In this document: positions 40,626-52,304 of the stretch, one piece after another
How positions within the stretch are numbered: position 1 is the stretch's first letter
How the letters are laid out: each line of letters starts with the position of its first letter
Source of the DNA: Cepaea nemoralis
Taxonomy: Eukaryota; Mollusca; Gastropoda; Stylommatophora; Helicidae
DNA length: 64,000 nucleotides
Reading direction: 5' to 3'
Assembly: GCA_014155875.1 (NCBI GenBank)
Contig: JACEFZ010001371.1
Location: forward strand, 256,001 to 320,000
Notes under the pieces: generated by a model
What the model saw: the letters and a program-made list of their open reading frames with translations, nothing else
What the model was told of the DNA's origin: nothing
The model's database searches: none
Program-made: the position numbers and the translations under genes

Positions 40626-41119
40626 AAGAAAAAGAAATATTGTGCTTATCTCAGTAACTTAACTCTTGCTGTCCTATTCAGTTACATGTATCCACTATGT
40701 TATGTTTACCGACTATCTCTTAGTAATTACTTTAACTTGCACTGTAGCAGGTATTTGGTTTTTTAAAATCTCATCACAAGTGTTTACTTCAATCCCTTCT
40801 CCTTCCAGGCAGTTATCTGTCATGGACATTTGTTATATTAGACAATTCTGTTGCAATTATTATTCTAACTCCCTCTGTGCTAGCCAGGTGTTAGTTACCC
40901 CCTTTCTGCTTTCTGTCCCAGTTATTATTTAAACTCTTTCTAAATCAAATATGTATCACTTCACAATAACTGTCTGAAAGATTTTGGTTTTTCATTAAGG
41001 ATCACTTTCATTGCATATGGATATCACCATTAGTACTCCCAATCTCCTCCCATAGATCATACAAGGAGTTTCTGACTCCAGTGCACCAAAGCCAAGGCAC
41101 CGACAAAGTTCTAATGTGT

Positions 41120-41450
41120 GTACCAGAATCACACATGTTATAAATATTCTTTTTGTGGATTGGTTTTCTCATTTGAAAATGTAGTCAATGCAGCAGCCTA
41201 TTTAGCCTGCTAATTTCAATCTCCATCTGCCGAGGAACTTTAAATGTGCTCAGTGAGCACACTGGTCCTCCAAATTTGTTGCCCTTATCCAAGAAGGTTA
41301 TGTGTCTGATCCACTACCCCAGGATCAGAGGATTTATAACATTCTTTACTTATCTGATTTTTAAAAATCCAATCCAAACAGTGAAATGAACCAGATCTTC
41401 ATGTGCCAGAGGTGAATTCCATAACCTCTTAGTCACTGGAGTTACCAGTG
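41120..41450 (-). mobile_element. Possible tRNA-related SINE, family W-like
   Basis: In reverse the right end reads TGACTAAGAGGTTATGGAAT, box-A-like. The rest is weakly similar to 30440-30790. Confidence 0.35.
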
Positions 41451-41564
41451 AGAGTATAATACATAGCTGAGTGTGAATGAGTGGGCCTAGATGTATAATA
41501 TATAGCTGAGTGTGAATGAGTGGGTCTAGACATATAATACATAGCTTAGTGTGAAATTAGTTGG
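41445..41564. repeat. Tandem repeat of about 46 bp, split by the LTR
   Basis: TATAATACATAGCTGAGTGT and GAATGAGTGGGTCTAGAC units continue after the solo LTR (42953-43010, TCTAGACATTTATTACATTG). Confidence 0.7.
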
Positions 41565-42947
41565 TGTAACGATATCAGTGCGGTAGGCTGTACTATCGTG
41601 ACACTTTTGATAGGGATATACTCTGGTCAAGACACGGGTGTAGTTGATCCCCTGACCCCTGACTCTGCTTTCTCTCACTCACTCAACCTAGGGACTTTAC
41701 CTCTAGGGGCTCAATCCATACAGCAGACTCAACTCAGGTAACGTGAGTTAAATGGCATTCAATGTATTATACATTGTAGTACAAGAGATGACAGGAGAAG
41801 ATTAAGGCAGTGAGTCTAGTAAAGAGACAGATAAGGAAGGGTCATCAGATTCAGATCTGAGCTGTCATCATGGGGCAGCTCATGGTTAGGTCTGTACATC
41901 GGGCTGTCTTCGTTCTCTCACCCGGCATCCTAAGGTCTTCCTCCCAAGAGTGCAGACTCACCAGGCGGATGGGTGATGGTAGCCATCCCACAAGCGAATG
42001 TCTCGATCTTCAAATGTTGACCTGGTGGACTGAGGCCATTGTAGTATCACAACAATTGTTCATACCTCAGAAGCACCTTGATTCATTGACACCATCATGA
42101 GTATCATTACATAACTGTCCCGACCTCAGAGGGATACCTGGTGGCCAACTGGAGTACATACAGTCTTTCAGATAAATGTCCGTAGTAGTTAGGACCACCA
42201 CCGATTCACTGTGTGGCATTGAACCGCTCACACAGCAGAACCTTCCGTCAGAGCATGGTAACTCATAACCAAGATGGAGATGTCAATTTTGGCTGCAGCG
42301 TGGCCTGGTAATATCAATTGTGCCATCTCCGCATGGAAAACTCAATAGTCTTACTTGATGGAGGTGATAGTCTTTCGGTTTCTAGGGCGGTTCCTTCAGA
42401 CGAGATAGTATCGTGGCTGAAGGGGATCTCTCAGTCTGAAGTCCAGTGTGCTGCTCCAACACCGGGGAGTTTGCAGAATCACTGGCTTCGGATACTGGCC
42501 TGGCTCCACCTTTCCAACTTCATCAAAGACTTGGTTTTTGGTCCACACTAGAAGGCTGACCTTTCATTACAGACCATTCTCCTAACTTGCCACAGCATCT
42601 GTTGAGAGTCTTCAACCTCCCTAAAGACAGGCTGGCCATCCACAAAATTGTCCTTCCAATCTAAAGAAAACCACACAACTGCCACTTGTCCACAACACAA
42701 CTTTGGACCTCGTATAACGTCTCGGGGTCCAAGAGAATTGCCACTTTTAGGTGGACATCGACTTTCTCAGAGATTCCATGATCTATTCACGAGAAACCCG
42801 AATTCCTCATGTTCTTTCCAAATGTAAAAAGAATCCCTACAATAAAATTTCTCAAAGATGTGAGAAGGATACAGAAGGGAAAAATAGTGTGGTGAATCCC
42901 CGTCCCAAAATAAGACATAAGGCCAGCCTACTGGCTGTTTCGTGACA
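41565..42947. mobile_element. Solo LTR, 1383 bp, with 5-bp TSD
   Basis: Starts TGTAACGATATCAG and ends TGTTTCGTGACA, so it has TG...CA ends with short inverted repeats (TGTAACGA, TCGTGACA). GTTGG flanks it at 41560-41564 and 42948-42952. AATAAA occurs near 42841. No gag, protease, RT or integrase frame is visible inside, so it is an LTR alone or a short non-autonomous element. It interrupts a tandem repeat that shows the original site. Superfamily unassigned. Confidence 0.72.
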
Positions 42948-43333
42948 GTTGGTCTAGACATTTATTACATTGCTTGTTGTAAAATTAGTGGGTCTAGCCA
43001 TTTATTACCTGCTACTTTATATTAATAAGTGATGGGGTTGACAGAATTAAAACTTGTGTAAATGGTTAACTAACACATTCCTCTACAATATTTTCTACCA
43101 CTCATACAAATCATGGACAAGTCTACAAAGAGCTTTGCATGAGTTGGTTGGAAGTCTATTTCTTTGGGAGATGAAAGGCAGAAGAAGAAGAGAAATGCTG
43201 AGAAAATGCAAATCAGTTTGACACCAGGATTTGAAAAGAATAGTAAAATAGACGTCACAATATTAAACACAGGTCGATGTGAATGGTAGCATCTGTGGCT
43301 TTGGGGTACAGAACAGATTCACAACCATAACAT

Positions 43334-43580
43334 TTTTTTTTGTGTGCATATCCTTTACAGGACATTGCTGTCAACACCAGCATCTTTCAGCTGTATGTTG
43401 ATTTCTTGGCAAGATTACGCTCAGTAGTTTGCCATTGCTTTCTGAGCGGCCGGCTCACATACCCTGTAAGTTACCGATGCGATTCGAACCACTGCTGATT
43501 CTTACCGTCATCACGTTACCAACGAGAGTATACGAGATTACGGAGAAAAGTCATAACGTCTAAGCCACGAAGCCGGCAAT
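43334..43580 (-). mobile_element. tRNA-derived SINE, family A, with TSD
   Basis: CATAACAT flanks at 43326-43333 and 43581-43588. Well-preserved body; box B in reverse is GTGGTTCGAATCGC. Confidence 0.82.
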
Positions 43581-43617
43581 CATAACATACTAGGTTCAAA
43601 TTCAGCCACAGGTTATA

Positions 43618-43770
43618 TGGAAGCAGATTGCTTTGCATTGATTTTTACAATGGTATGAAAATGGCCATTCAGAAAGCAATATAGCAAGTTACTGAATGTA
43701 AAAGTGTCTAGGTCACCAACAGCCAAAAAATGCTGGGGTTGATTGCGATATTCTGTAAAGGCAGCGAAAC
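43618..43770 (+). mobile_element. SINE family A, old 3' part
   Basis: CCATTCAGAAAGCAATATAG, CCAACAGCCAAAAAATGCTG and ATTCTGTAAAGGCAGCG. Confidence 0.6.
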
Positions 43771-44184
43771 TTTTTAAACAATTGTATAAAATCTTAATCA
43801 GACATCTGACATTTAAGACACAATTCATGAACATATTTCTATGAATTTACTTTGCATTTTGTTAAAATGTCTATAAATCTGCACACGTTCTATATTATAT
43901 TTTGAGCATTTTATCCATGCTACACACTATATTTTCATATTTAACACTGCCTATGTTTGAAACCAACAGCCAGAATAGATCACTACAAAAAACTGCATGC
44001 CAGTGTTTTAATTTGATAATGTAAATTTAAACTGAAGTATGTTAGTAGGCACAAATATATTATAAATGTCACATAACACTACTCACTCATTGAGGGCGAA
44101 ATTAACTCTGAACAACATACAAGTTCCACATGCTACTTATCCACAATGTATTCACACATGCATGTGCACATAGAAATACAGAGA

Positions 44185-44256
44185 CAGATGTGTGTGTGTG
44201 TGCGTCCGTGCGTGCGTGCGAGTGCGTGTTATATATATATATATATATATATATAA
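44185..44256. repeat. TG/CG/AT microsatellite
   Basis: (TG)n, then GTGCGTGCG, then (AT)n of about 28 bases. Confidence 0.9.
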
Positions 44257-44259
44257 TGT

Positions 44260-44345
44260 GCTCTATGCTCTTTATAAGTTTGACTGCTGATTGTCTTCCA
44301 TGCCATTGTGCCAACCAATCCAGCATTTTCTCCTTAACTTTATAG
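44260..44345 (-). pseudogene. RTE-type LINE fragment
   Basis: The minus frame MLDWLAQWHGRQSAVKLI aligns with MLDGLRRWHGGISATELI. Confidence 0.6.
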
Positions 44346-44429
44346 AATTGATGTAAACCTCTGAACTATTAGACATTGGAACACATACTTCTATTCAATT
44401 TATGTTCATTAGCCTAGATATAGATGAAC

Positions 44430-44622
44430 TATTATCCTAGGGGTTAGCGACTTTCTCCGTAATCCCGTTTATCCATGTGAGCAAATCGGTAACGGGATAT
44501 GTAAACCGGCCGCTCAGAAAGCAATGGCAAACTACTGAGCGTAATCTTGCCAAGAGATCAACAACAGCGGTAAAATGCTGGTGTTGACAGCGATGTCCTG
44601 TAATAGGATATGCGGGGAGGGG
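44430..44622 (+). mobile_element. SINE family A with internal deletion
   Basis: CTAGGGGTTAGCGACTTTCT is joined to GGTAACGGGATATGTAAACC. The box B region is missing. The tail is GATATGCGGGGAGG followed by a G run. Confidence 0.78.
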
Positions 44623-44754
44623 GGGGGGGGGGGACAATATTATCATTATATGAAATTGTCCAAAAGCCCTTCACAGTTCATCTTTAAATGAGGTCTAATA
44701 TTAATTCTACTCACTTTAGTTAGTGTGGTGATATTATCACCATGTACCATGTTT

Positions 44755-45130
44755 ATTGATGCAGGTGATTATGTCCTTCATGTTCTTAATAAGTTTGACC
44801 ACTGATCATCATCCCTGCCACTCTGTTGTCTTCCTGTATCTCTAACACTCTTGATCTTTCCTGTTGTCACAACCATCTCCAGACTCTCTCGTTTCATAAT
44901 ATGACTGAAAAATCATGATCTTATTATCCCAATGTGGGCAATCAAATGTCTTTGTGAACTGGTCTGTTGCTGTACTTGGGTATTTGTCTTTCAGCCATCC
45001 ATGTGATTCTTAGCATTCTATGTAGGAACCACATCTCTGTGGCCTCCAGTTTCATTTTACTTGTTTTTTTTCTCAGAGTCATTATTCACAGGCATACAGT
45101 AGTATGGGCAATATATAAGAACCTAAAACT
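44755..45130 (-). pseudogene. RTE-type LINE C-terminal remnant
   Basis: The reverse complement follows the 3' part of the RT copy (TTGATCTTTCCTGTTGTCAC encodes VTTGKI in reverse; AGGAACCACATCTCTGTGGC encodes the TEMWFL region). Multiple indels. Confidence 0.6.
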
Positions 45131-45226
45131 TGTTCGTAGAGTGGAGATATAGTAATTAATTGTGAAGTCTGTCTCTACTGAGCATCTCACCATGTCAAGT
45201 ACATCAAATCAAGTACTCTTTCTACA

Positions 45227-45493
45227 CACCTTGGGACATTTTGGGCATATGGTGCTAGCCCCATGTTTTAAGATCAATCAACACTCAAAGAGTGATGGGG
45301 TCAATAACATACCAGCTGCCTTTATTTACCAAGATATTCCTGGTGTCTGTTTTAGGCTGTGCTGGTATGGGAGCCAAAGTTAATTTTTAAAATTTGCCTT
45401 GATGTGAATTTAAATCTGCAAGCATAAAAAGTCCTTGCACATGGCCACTGAGCCAGCAGGCAAGTATGCTAGCCTCTGCACCACTGCGGCTTG
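45227..45493 (-). mobile_element. SINE family C, old copy
   Basis: TTGGGCATATGGTGCTAGCC, TTACCAAGATATTCCTGGTG and a head ending TGCACCACTGCGGC. Confidence 0.55.
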
Positions 45494-45785
45494 CTATTAG
45501 CAGAGCAACATAGGCAATGAACACCATCTTGTATGTAGCCCATGCAAGAGAGTCTAGAAAACACTTCCTAACCTGACACTGAGCTACATAATAGGGCAAG
45601 CAATAAGAAGCACAAGAATGTCTGCAACAACAACATCAGTTAGCTAATCCTTTATAGGATGTTGCTCTCATTACAGTCAGCTGAAAAAAATGCTCAATCT
45701 TCTGTCACTTCTGCCTCATGCATTTTCAATCCCAAAGTGCCTGCAATGTCCTGTTTCCATCTACGTGCTAGGTCGACCCCTGCTT

Positions 45786-46075
45786 CTTGTCACAGAAACC
45801 ATGCCTTCCATCTTCATGCTGGGTTGACCCCTGCTTCTTGTTCCAGAAACCATGCCTTCCATCTTCGTGCTGGGTCGACCCCTGCCTCTTCTCCCAGAAA
45901 CCATGCCTTCCATCTTCATGCTGGGTCGACCCCTGCTTCTTGTCCCAGAAACCATGCCTTCCATCTTCGTGCTGGGTCGACCCCTGCCTCTTGTCCCAGA
46001 AACCATGCCTTCCATCTTCGTGCTGGGTCGACCCCTGCTTCTTGTTCCAGAAACCATGCCTTCCATCTTTGTTCT
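45786..46075. repeat. 51-bp in-frame tandem array inside a LINE, 5-6 copies
   Basis: Unit ACCATGCCTTCCATCTTCGT then GCTGGGTCGACCCCTGCTTC and TTGTCCCAGAA. 51 is 17 codons, so several frames stay open; the sense (minus) one repeats MEGMVSGTRSRGRPSTK. Confidence 0.93.
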
Positions 46076-46306
46076 GTCCAAACCACTGTGGTGTTTAACA
46101 GATTCAGTTCCGAACAAAAAGTAAGTTTGGACCAAACAAAAATGGATGACAGAAAATGGGAGGTGTCACAGTTATGACTTAAAAGTTGTTAATGTGGTAG
46201 CAGACATGTTGTATTATATATCAAATTAAAGCAGGCTGCTCAGGGAAAACTAATGTATTGATATTTTAATTAAGACATTTCACAATGACAACATTTTGGT
46301 AATATA

Positions 46307-46459
46307 CAGGGTGTATTTTTAATGACTGTGTTTGAAAATATTGCTGGTCCAAATTTTGTATTTACCTATTATGTTACATGAACTTTACACAGGGTGAATA
46401 CAAAACTTGGACCGACGATATTTTCAGACATTGCACAGTCATTAAAAGTACACCCTATG
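46307..46459. mobile_element. Short TIR MITE, 153 bp
   Basis: About 65-bp imperfect inverted repeats: the left arm CAGGGTGTATTTTTAATGAC is mirrored by GTCATTAAAAGTACACCCTA. TA flanks both ends. There is no coding capacity; it could fold into a near-complete hairpin. Confidence 0.78.
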
Positions 46460-47029
46460 TAAGCCCATGGCAGACGTGGAAAGTCGCTTAAGATGAGTAA
46501 TCATCACATGGCACTGAATCAGTTAATATGGACAAAGTATTTCAGTGTTCAAGTCATGGTGCTGTTTATGAGAGTTTTCTTTGCTGCTCACATTTCATAG
46601 ATTGTCACTGTTTTATTAACTTTTTGGTCCATGATAATCTCAGAATATTTCTTTAACATTTGAGTTTAAAAAAAACCACGATTTGTATTTTTAATGATTG
46701 AGAAATAGTCCATGCCTCACATCTGTATGTTGCAATGGTAAAGAAATATGTCTTCAAAAACTGTACTTAATTCATTAGCTGGTGTTGTTCCATAGGTTCT
46801 TAATACTTTTGAATCTCTGCATTACTTTGCAGGTCTAATTCTGACTCATTAGCTTTATAGAGTTAAAATAATTATTGTCTGGGATAGGAGAATGTGTTAG
46901 ACAAATTGAATGTGGTAAATAAATAAAATAATGGTTAATGTAACTACTGTCTGGTGCTGAAAGCTTGTAAAGTATAACAGTGTTTAAGTTAGTCTTAGGA
47001 TATCTTTGACTGTAATGCACTCAAGTGTG

Positions 47030-48100
47030 CGCGTACATGCACAATATAATGAAGAATATCTGTGAGGAGTATTTCCACTCTTGATTGTGGGCATACTCTA
47101 TGCAGCTGTGATTCTATGCATCTATACATATTGACATTTACATTGCTTGATTACTACAGATATGTGAATGTTTCATTATATGTACATAAGTAGAGATAAG
47201 GGGCTATTCAGTCACAAGATAGTGAAATATTGTTATTATTGTTCCATGTGTATGTATAAGTGTGTGCATGCACTCTCATACATGTGTGTATATGTACCTG
47301 AAATGGGGGATATCAGGAGTGTCCTCAATCTAATTAACATTGAGTTGATGCCATTATCACAGACTTGACCAGTATTGCTTCCAAGTGAAGTTAAATGGGT
47401 TTTTTAAAAACATGGTTTTGGTTTTAAATAGGAACAGGATTACATGCAGCCATAAAACTCTTCACTAATATAATAAACTAATAGAATAACTCTTATCTCT
47501 TCACATAGCTTTTCAGTATATTTTCCTTATTTTCTGTGAGTTATCTGGAAAGATAAGGCAATGAGGAAGGCAACTGACCACCCAACCTCATATAACATAG
47601 TCTAGAATATGCGAAGGCCTAACACTTCACACACCAAGGCCAGTATCTGCTAAAGGACTACATAATTATGTGTTACTCTTTTATTTTCATGTTTTAACTT
47701 TAAATAAGTAGAGGAAGAAAATATTGTTCTCACTAGGATTCTGCAGTGCACCTGTAAACTCTTCAAAGCTCATCAAAGTGCTGCAATGCACTGGCTAAAA
47801 CATTATGTTTTTGACATTTGTTTCAACTATCCTTAAATTCATGGTATTTGTTGTGGTTTTATGCCAGGTCTAAAGATCTTTGCATTATAATGACCTCATT
47901 CTAGAATTCAAATATTCTAAGACAAAGACACAGAAAAGAGACTACTAGAAAGTCAAACACTTGGCAAGAAAGAGAGGTAGAGGCAGATAAGGGCAAACAT
48001 ACATAAAATATGTACATATGTATCAATGCAGACATACATAACATTAAAAGTTGCACAAAACATATGTCTATGGAATTACCAGGAAGCTTCATGAAAATCC
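47030..48100. other. A/T-rich, nothing firmly recognised
   Basis: Only a family-D-like trace at about 47580-47630 (GCGAAGGCCTAACACTTCAC). No coding evidence. Confidence 0.35.
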
Positions 48101-48105
48101 CAGGG

Positions 48106-48295
48106 CTAAAACATTTGAGGATAATAATGATGGTGATAATTCTGATGGTGAAACATTTGAGGATAATTATGATGATGATGATAAGTATGATGGTGAAACA
48201 CTTGAGGATAATAATGAATTAATGATGATGATAATTCTGATGGTGAAACATTTGAGGATAATAACGATGATGATAATTCTGATGGTGCAGAAGGC
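48106..48295. repeat. Acidic-coding minisatellite
   Basis: GGTGAAACATTTGAGGATAA units, 36-45 bp apart and spaced by GAT/AAT triplets. One frame gives Asp/Glu-rich DGETFEDN repeats, without gene context. Confidence 0.75.
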
Positions 48296-48849
48296 TGGAT
48301 CTGATTACTGAGCCCTAAAGAAGACTAGCAATGTGTACTGAAAGTGGAACATATACTTTTCTGTAGTTAAGAATAGAATGTATTTATTTTAGCAGGAAGT
48401 GAACCTTTATATATGCCCTGGTAAGTTTATTTAAAGATTCTATAATTCAGTGCCAGCAATTCATCAGTATTAATTCAACAGCCTTTATAAACGTTTTTAA
48501 TTAAAATTACTGAATATCAATTACAGTTATTTATGTGTTCACAAGTTTTGATGTTATTGTGGTAAAGCAGTTTTCTGTTTACCAGTTTTATGAAGCAAAT
48601 CTATCTGTTTACAATTATATTAATTCCATCCCTGCATCATATGACTAATTTCAGCAAATGTGAGAGCAAGATCTAATGTCTTCTGATAATAGATAAATAA
48701 ATTACAATTCAAGTTGTTACCCTTTTGCTACATTTTAAAGTCGAATTCAGGTGTAAGATTAATAAGAATGTTTTGTTTATGACCAATAGTTAATTTTTTT
48801 TTTCAAAGTACGCATATTCAAGTATGTTGATGGAAACGTAAATGGGAAA

Positions 48850-48878
48850 AGGGGGGGGGGGGGGGGGGGGGGGGTGGG

Positions 48879-48926
<48 letters not shown>
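48850..48926. repeat. Poly-G followed by (GA)n
   Basis: A run of about 24 G, then GTGGGGGGT, then about 40 bases of GA. Confidence 0.95.
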
Positions 48927-48930
<4 letters not shown>

Positions 48931-49411
48931 TGGTGCTTTTCATACGGGTTTTATGATTGAAAACAATCAATGAATGTGTAAAAGAAAGGGAGGGAAGAGA
49001 GAGAGAGAGAGGCCCAAATAACACTCGACTATAAATACTTTGTTAGATATTAGGAATTAATTTATAAACAGTAAAGTGTATTTCACATATGTGTACAAAT
49101 ACAAAAGCAACCTCCATCTCCATATTAAAGGTTGACTATAATAAATGCCTATAAAACACTCCTTACTTTACTATAATCATAGACTAGATTCTGCAGCTGT
49201 TTTATTACCCTAAAGCATGCCTGTAATCATGCTTGCTTTCACCTGCTCTTTCTGTTCTACATTACACTTACTACAGATCACATGTCAGGTATGTAAGCCT
49301 CGTATCTGCACATGTTCACAATTTATATTATACAATCGCATATACTGACTTTCATCGTGTGTCATTTATTCAGTTGTATAACCAACAGTATAATGTCCAA
49401 CACATTATTAG

Positions 49412-49515
49412 GAGAAATAAACTTGAAAACCTAGTGACAGCTGGCAACCTTTATGCCAAAAGAACACAGGTAGAACCAAGTGATAGTGGACAGCTTTCAC
49501 ATGGAAGCATCTGGA
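49412..49515 (+). pseudogene. RTE-type LINE fragment
   Basis: The frame RRNKLENLVTAGNLYAKR aligns with RREALENIVTTGKIEGKR. Confidence 0.6.
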
Positions 49516-49584
49516 TAAGTACACTGACCTGATCCTTCCACTTCTTCGTTGCTCCTCCAGGGGTGTGTCACACCAGGCTGTGCA

Positions 49585-49920
49585 CCTCAGAGGTCAGTAG
49601 GTCGCACTTTGGCATTTATTTGTGTAAGGTTTGCTTCCTGTTGACATATTCCATCCAAGGTCATGGACTATCTACCCATGGGTAGGTTTCCCCCCCCCCC
49701 CCTAAATATGTAATCTGGGCAGTGGCTGTATGACCTATTGAGGGTGGGTGGGTGTGTGTGTGGTGGGGGGGGGGGGGGTGTTTGTGATTTTTAACTGCAG
49801 TGGGATTTTAATATGCACAACTTGCTCAAGGAACCTACACTTTTTCTGCCATTATCTGAGAAGGTATTCAATCTTACTATCCTATGATATCATTAGATAC
49901 CAGTGACACTGGAATAGCAA
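49585..49920 (-). mobile_element. Possible SINE family W, copy 2
   Basis: Shares TTTATTTGTGTAAGGTTTGC, AACTGCAGTGGGATTTTAAT and ATTATCTGAGAAGGTATTC with 30440-30700. Interrupted by poly-C and poly-G runs. Confidence 0.45.
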
Positions 49921-50124
49921 ATCGTGATGGTGATGTACAACTTATTACCACTAACTATAAAAATGTAGTTCTATTTCTGTAGTTGTTAGACCTAACTGAT
50001 TAAGTACATTCAAATCTGTCAGTGTCTACACAAATTCTCCATCCTCAATAATACAGCAATTAATTCTCTTGTTGGGCCTGCACTGCTCACTACTTTAAGG
50101 GACAGCATGGCTTACCATCATGTA

Positions 50125-50520
50125 TTACGTCCTTTGCAGAGCCTCGCTCTCAACATAGATTCTCTATCCTTTGCCAGTTCCCCTGCCTCATGCATTTTCA
50201 CGCCCAAAGTGTCCTCAATGTCCTGTGTCCATCTTTGTGCTGGTGGACCTCTACCTCTTCTCCAAGGGACTATGCCTTTCATCTTTGTTCTTTCCAAACC
50301 ACTATGTCATTTAATATGGCCAAAGAATATCAATTTCCGAAACATGCCAGTTTTCTTTGATGTTCTGCTCTTCCAGAATTTCAAAATTGATTTTTTTTCT
50401 TGGTCCATGATATTCTAAGAATTGTTTGGTAACATGTAAGTTCAAAAGCACTGACATGGCTACCAAAGCAATATTTAAGAACAATTCACATCATATTTGA
50501 CCTTAACATAACAGTCTGCT
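50125..50520 (-). pseudogene. LINE (second RTE-like family) 3' end
   Basis: CGTCCTTTGCAGAGCCTCGC, CCTCATGCATTTTCACGCCC and CATGATATTCTAAGAATTG align in order with the copies at 37478, 45650 and 52305. Confidence 0.6.
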
Positions 50521-50689
50521 ATTCTGTGTTGTTTTCACTTCATCAGCTTTTAAAACAAATCATTGCTTGAATAGTTAATATTATCCACGGGCCAATTTAT
50601 TGTAAGCATATTTTAATTTACCAGCAAATGCATCAATCTGTTTTTATGGCATACGTTTGTGTTTCATCTGCTTTTCACCCATCTGACCT

Positions 50690-51015
50690 CATTTCTGTAT
50701 CGTCATCTCATCTCTGTTCTGTATCATCTGACCTCTGTTCTGCATCATCTGACCCCTGTTCTGTATCTTCATCTCACCTCTGTTCTGTATCATCTGACCT
50801 CTGTTCTGCATCTTTATGTGACCTCTGTTCTGCATCATCTCACCTCTGTTATGAATCTTCCTCTGATTTCTGTTCTGAATTATCTGACCTGCATCTTCCG
50901 CTGACCTCTATTCTGTATCTTCCTCTGACTTTCGTTCTGTATTATGTGACAACATTTCTGTATCTTCCTCTAACCTCTTTTTATATCTTACCCTGACTTC
51001 TGTCCTGAATCTTCC
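50690..51015. repeat. Tandem repeat of about 22 bp
   Basis: TCATCTGACCTCTGTTCTG-like units, about 14 degenerate copies. Confidence 0.85.
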
Positions 51016-51059
51016 TCTGTTCTGTATCTAACAGATAAACTGTGATTGTTAAAGCATGT

Positions 51060-51620
51060 TTATATTTAAGCTGTCAGTATGAAACGATCAGCATTCAACA
51101 CTCACTTTATTGAACAGCATTTATACATGGTGTATCTATGCAACCTGTGAGCAAGTATCCAAATTTATAAAACTTTCAAGTAAGACGAAAAATAATGCAC
51201 GGCAGTAAAACATGTTTACAGCTTGTTTTGCAACATTATAATACAGATTGCTGAATTTTGTAAATAATGTATAATTTTGACTTTAAAATCATGCACTTGT
51301 CCTGTGTACATCAGTGAACATTACTATGTTAAATTAATATATATTAAATAACACAATAAATTTTGCATCAGTGTCCTAAAAATCTTATTTTTCAGGATAT
51401 TATTCATGTTCAGGCTTTTATGTGAATGATATTTTGTCTGCTTAGCTTATCTAAGATGTCTTGAAAATGCAGTCATAGTTGATAAATAATACAGCTAGAC
51501 TATTGTAGCTCGTGTTTGTTGTTTCTTGAGAGCTTTTGGAGGTAACTATTTTGTAATGTAGAAATTGTTTCTGTCCTTATGATGAATGAAATATATAATG
51601 CAGGTTAAAAATTTGTTCCT
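51060..51620. other. A/T-rich, nothing recognised
   Basis: No coding, tRNA-like or tandem structure was seen. Confidence 0.4.
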
Positions 51621-51624
51621 TGTA

Positions 51625-51855
51625 ATTTACAAAATGTTGCAATCACCCCCAACATATTTTTCCTTTTTGTGATTTACTAGGCAAGTTTATGTTCAGTAGT
51701 TTGCCATTGCTTTCTGAGCAACCGATGCTCGTACCTTTGTTAAAAGTCAACACAAGGCAGTCTGCTTTCAAATGGCCTGCAGTTGATTTTGAACATGGTA
51801 TGTGGGGTTGCGAATCGTCGTCACTATCTCTTCACCACAGACTCTGGCCAGGTGT
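51625..51855 (-). mobile_element. SINE family A, old copy
   Basis: AGTAGTTTGCCATTGCTTTC in the body. The left end CAAAATGTTGCAATCACCCC is the tail side. Confidence 0.68.
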
Positions 51856-52304
51856 CAAGATATTAAACAACATTCAATGCAAATATATCTTCCTTGGTGA
51901 AACCCACTTCAAGAGGTGAAATCATACACCAGTCTAGATAGCAAAGTTGACAAAGATGTAGGAACAGACAGAGATGTGGGGACAGACAGAGATGTTCAAA
52001 TAAGAATACAAACAGCAAGAGGAGCTTTCAAAGCAACACGAAATGTGTGGAAGCCAACAGAAATTACAACTAGTACCATGCTTAGAATATGTAACTCTCA
52101 TGTTAAGTCAGTAATGCTGTGTGGATCAGAAAACATGGAGGACGACTAACACAATTATAAATAAACTGAAAATATTCCTAAACTGTTCCTGCACATAATA
52201 CAATTAAAATGATGTGACCAAATCACTTATGTGGAGCTTTGGGAGAATCAACAAAAGTTCTGGATAGAAGAAACATTGAGTAAGCCTGTTAATTCATTCA
52301 TTCA

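Larger units (their letters stand above)
45650..46830 (-). pseudogene. LINE (second RTE-like family) 3' region, interrupted
   Basis: In reverse: GTAGATGGAAACAGGACATT encodes RWKQDI of a LINE C-terminus, preceded by a multiplied EGMVSGTRSRGRPST segment. Upstream coding resumes at about 46500-46830 (TTTGGTCCATGATAATCTC and CATGCCTCACATCTGTATG). The MITE at 46307 and other DNA lie between. Confidence 0.6.

Noticed and set aside
48051..48311. Asp/Glu-rich protein
   Set aside because: A minisatellite of GATGGTGAAACATTTGAGG units with no gene context.
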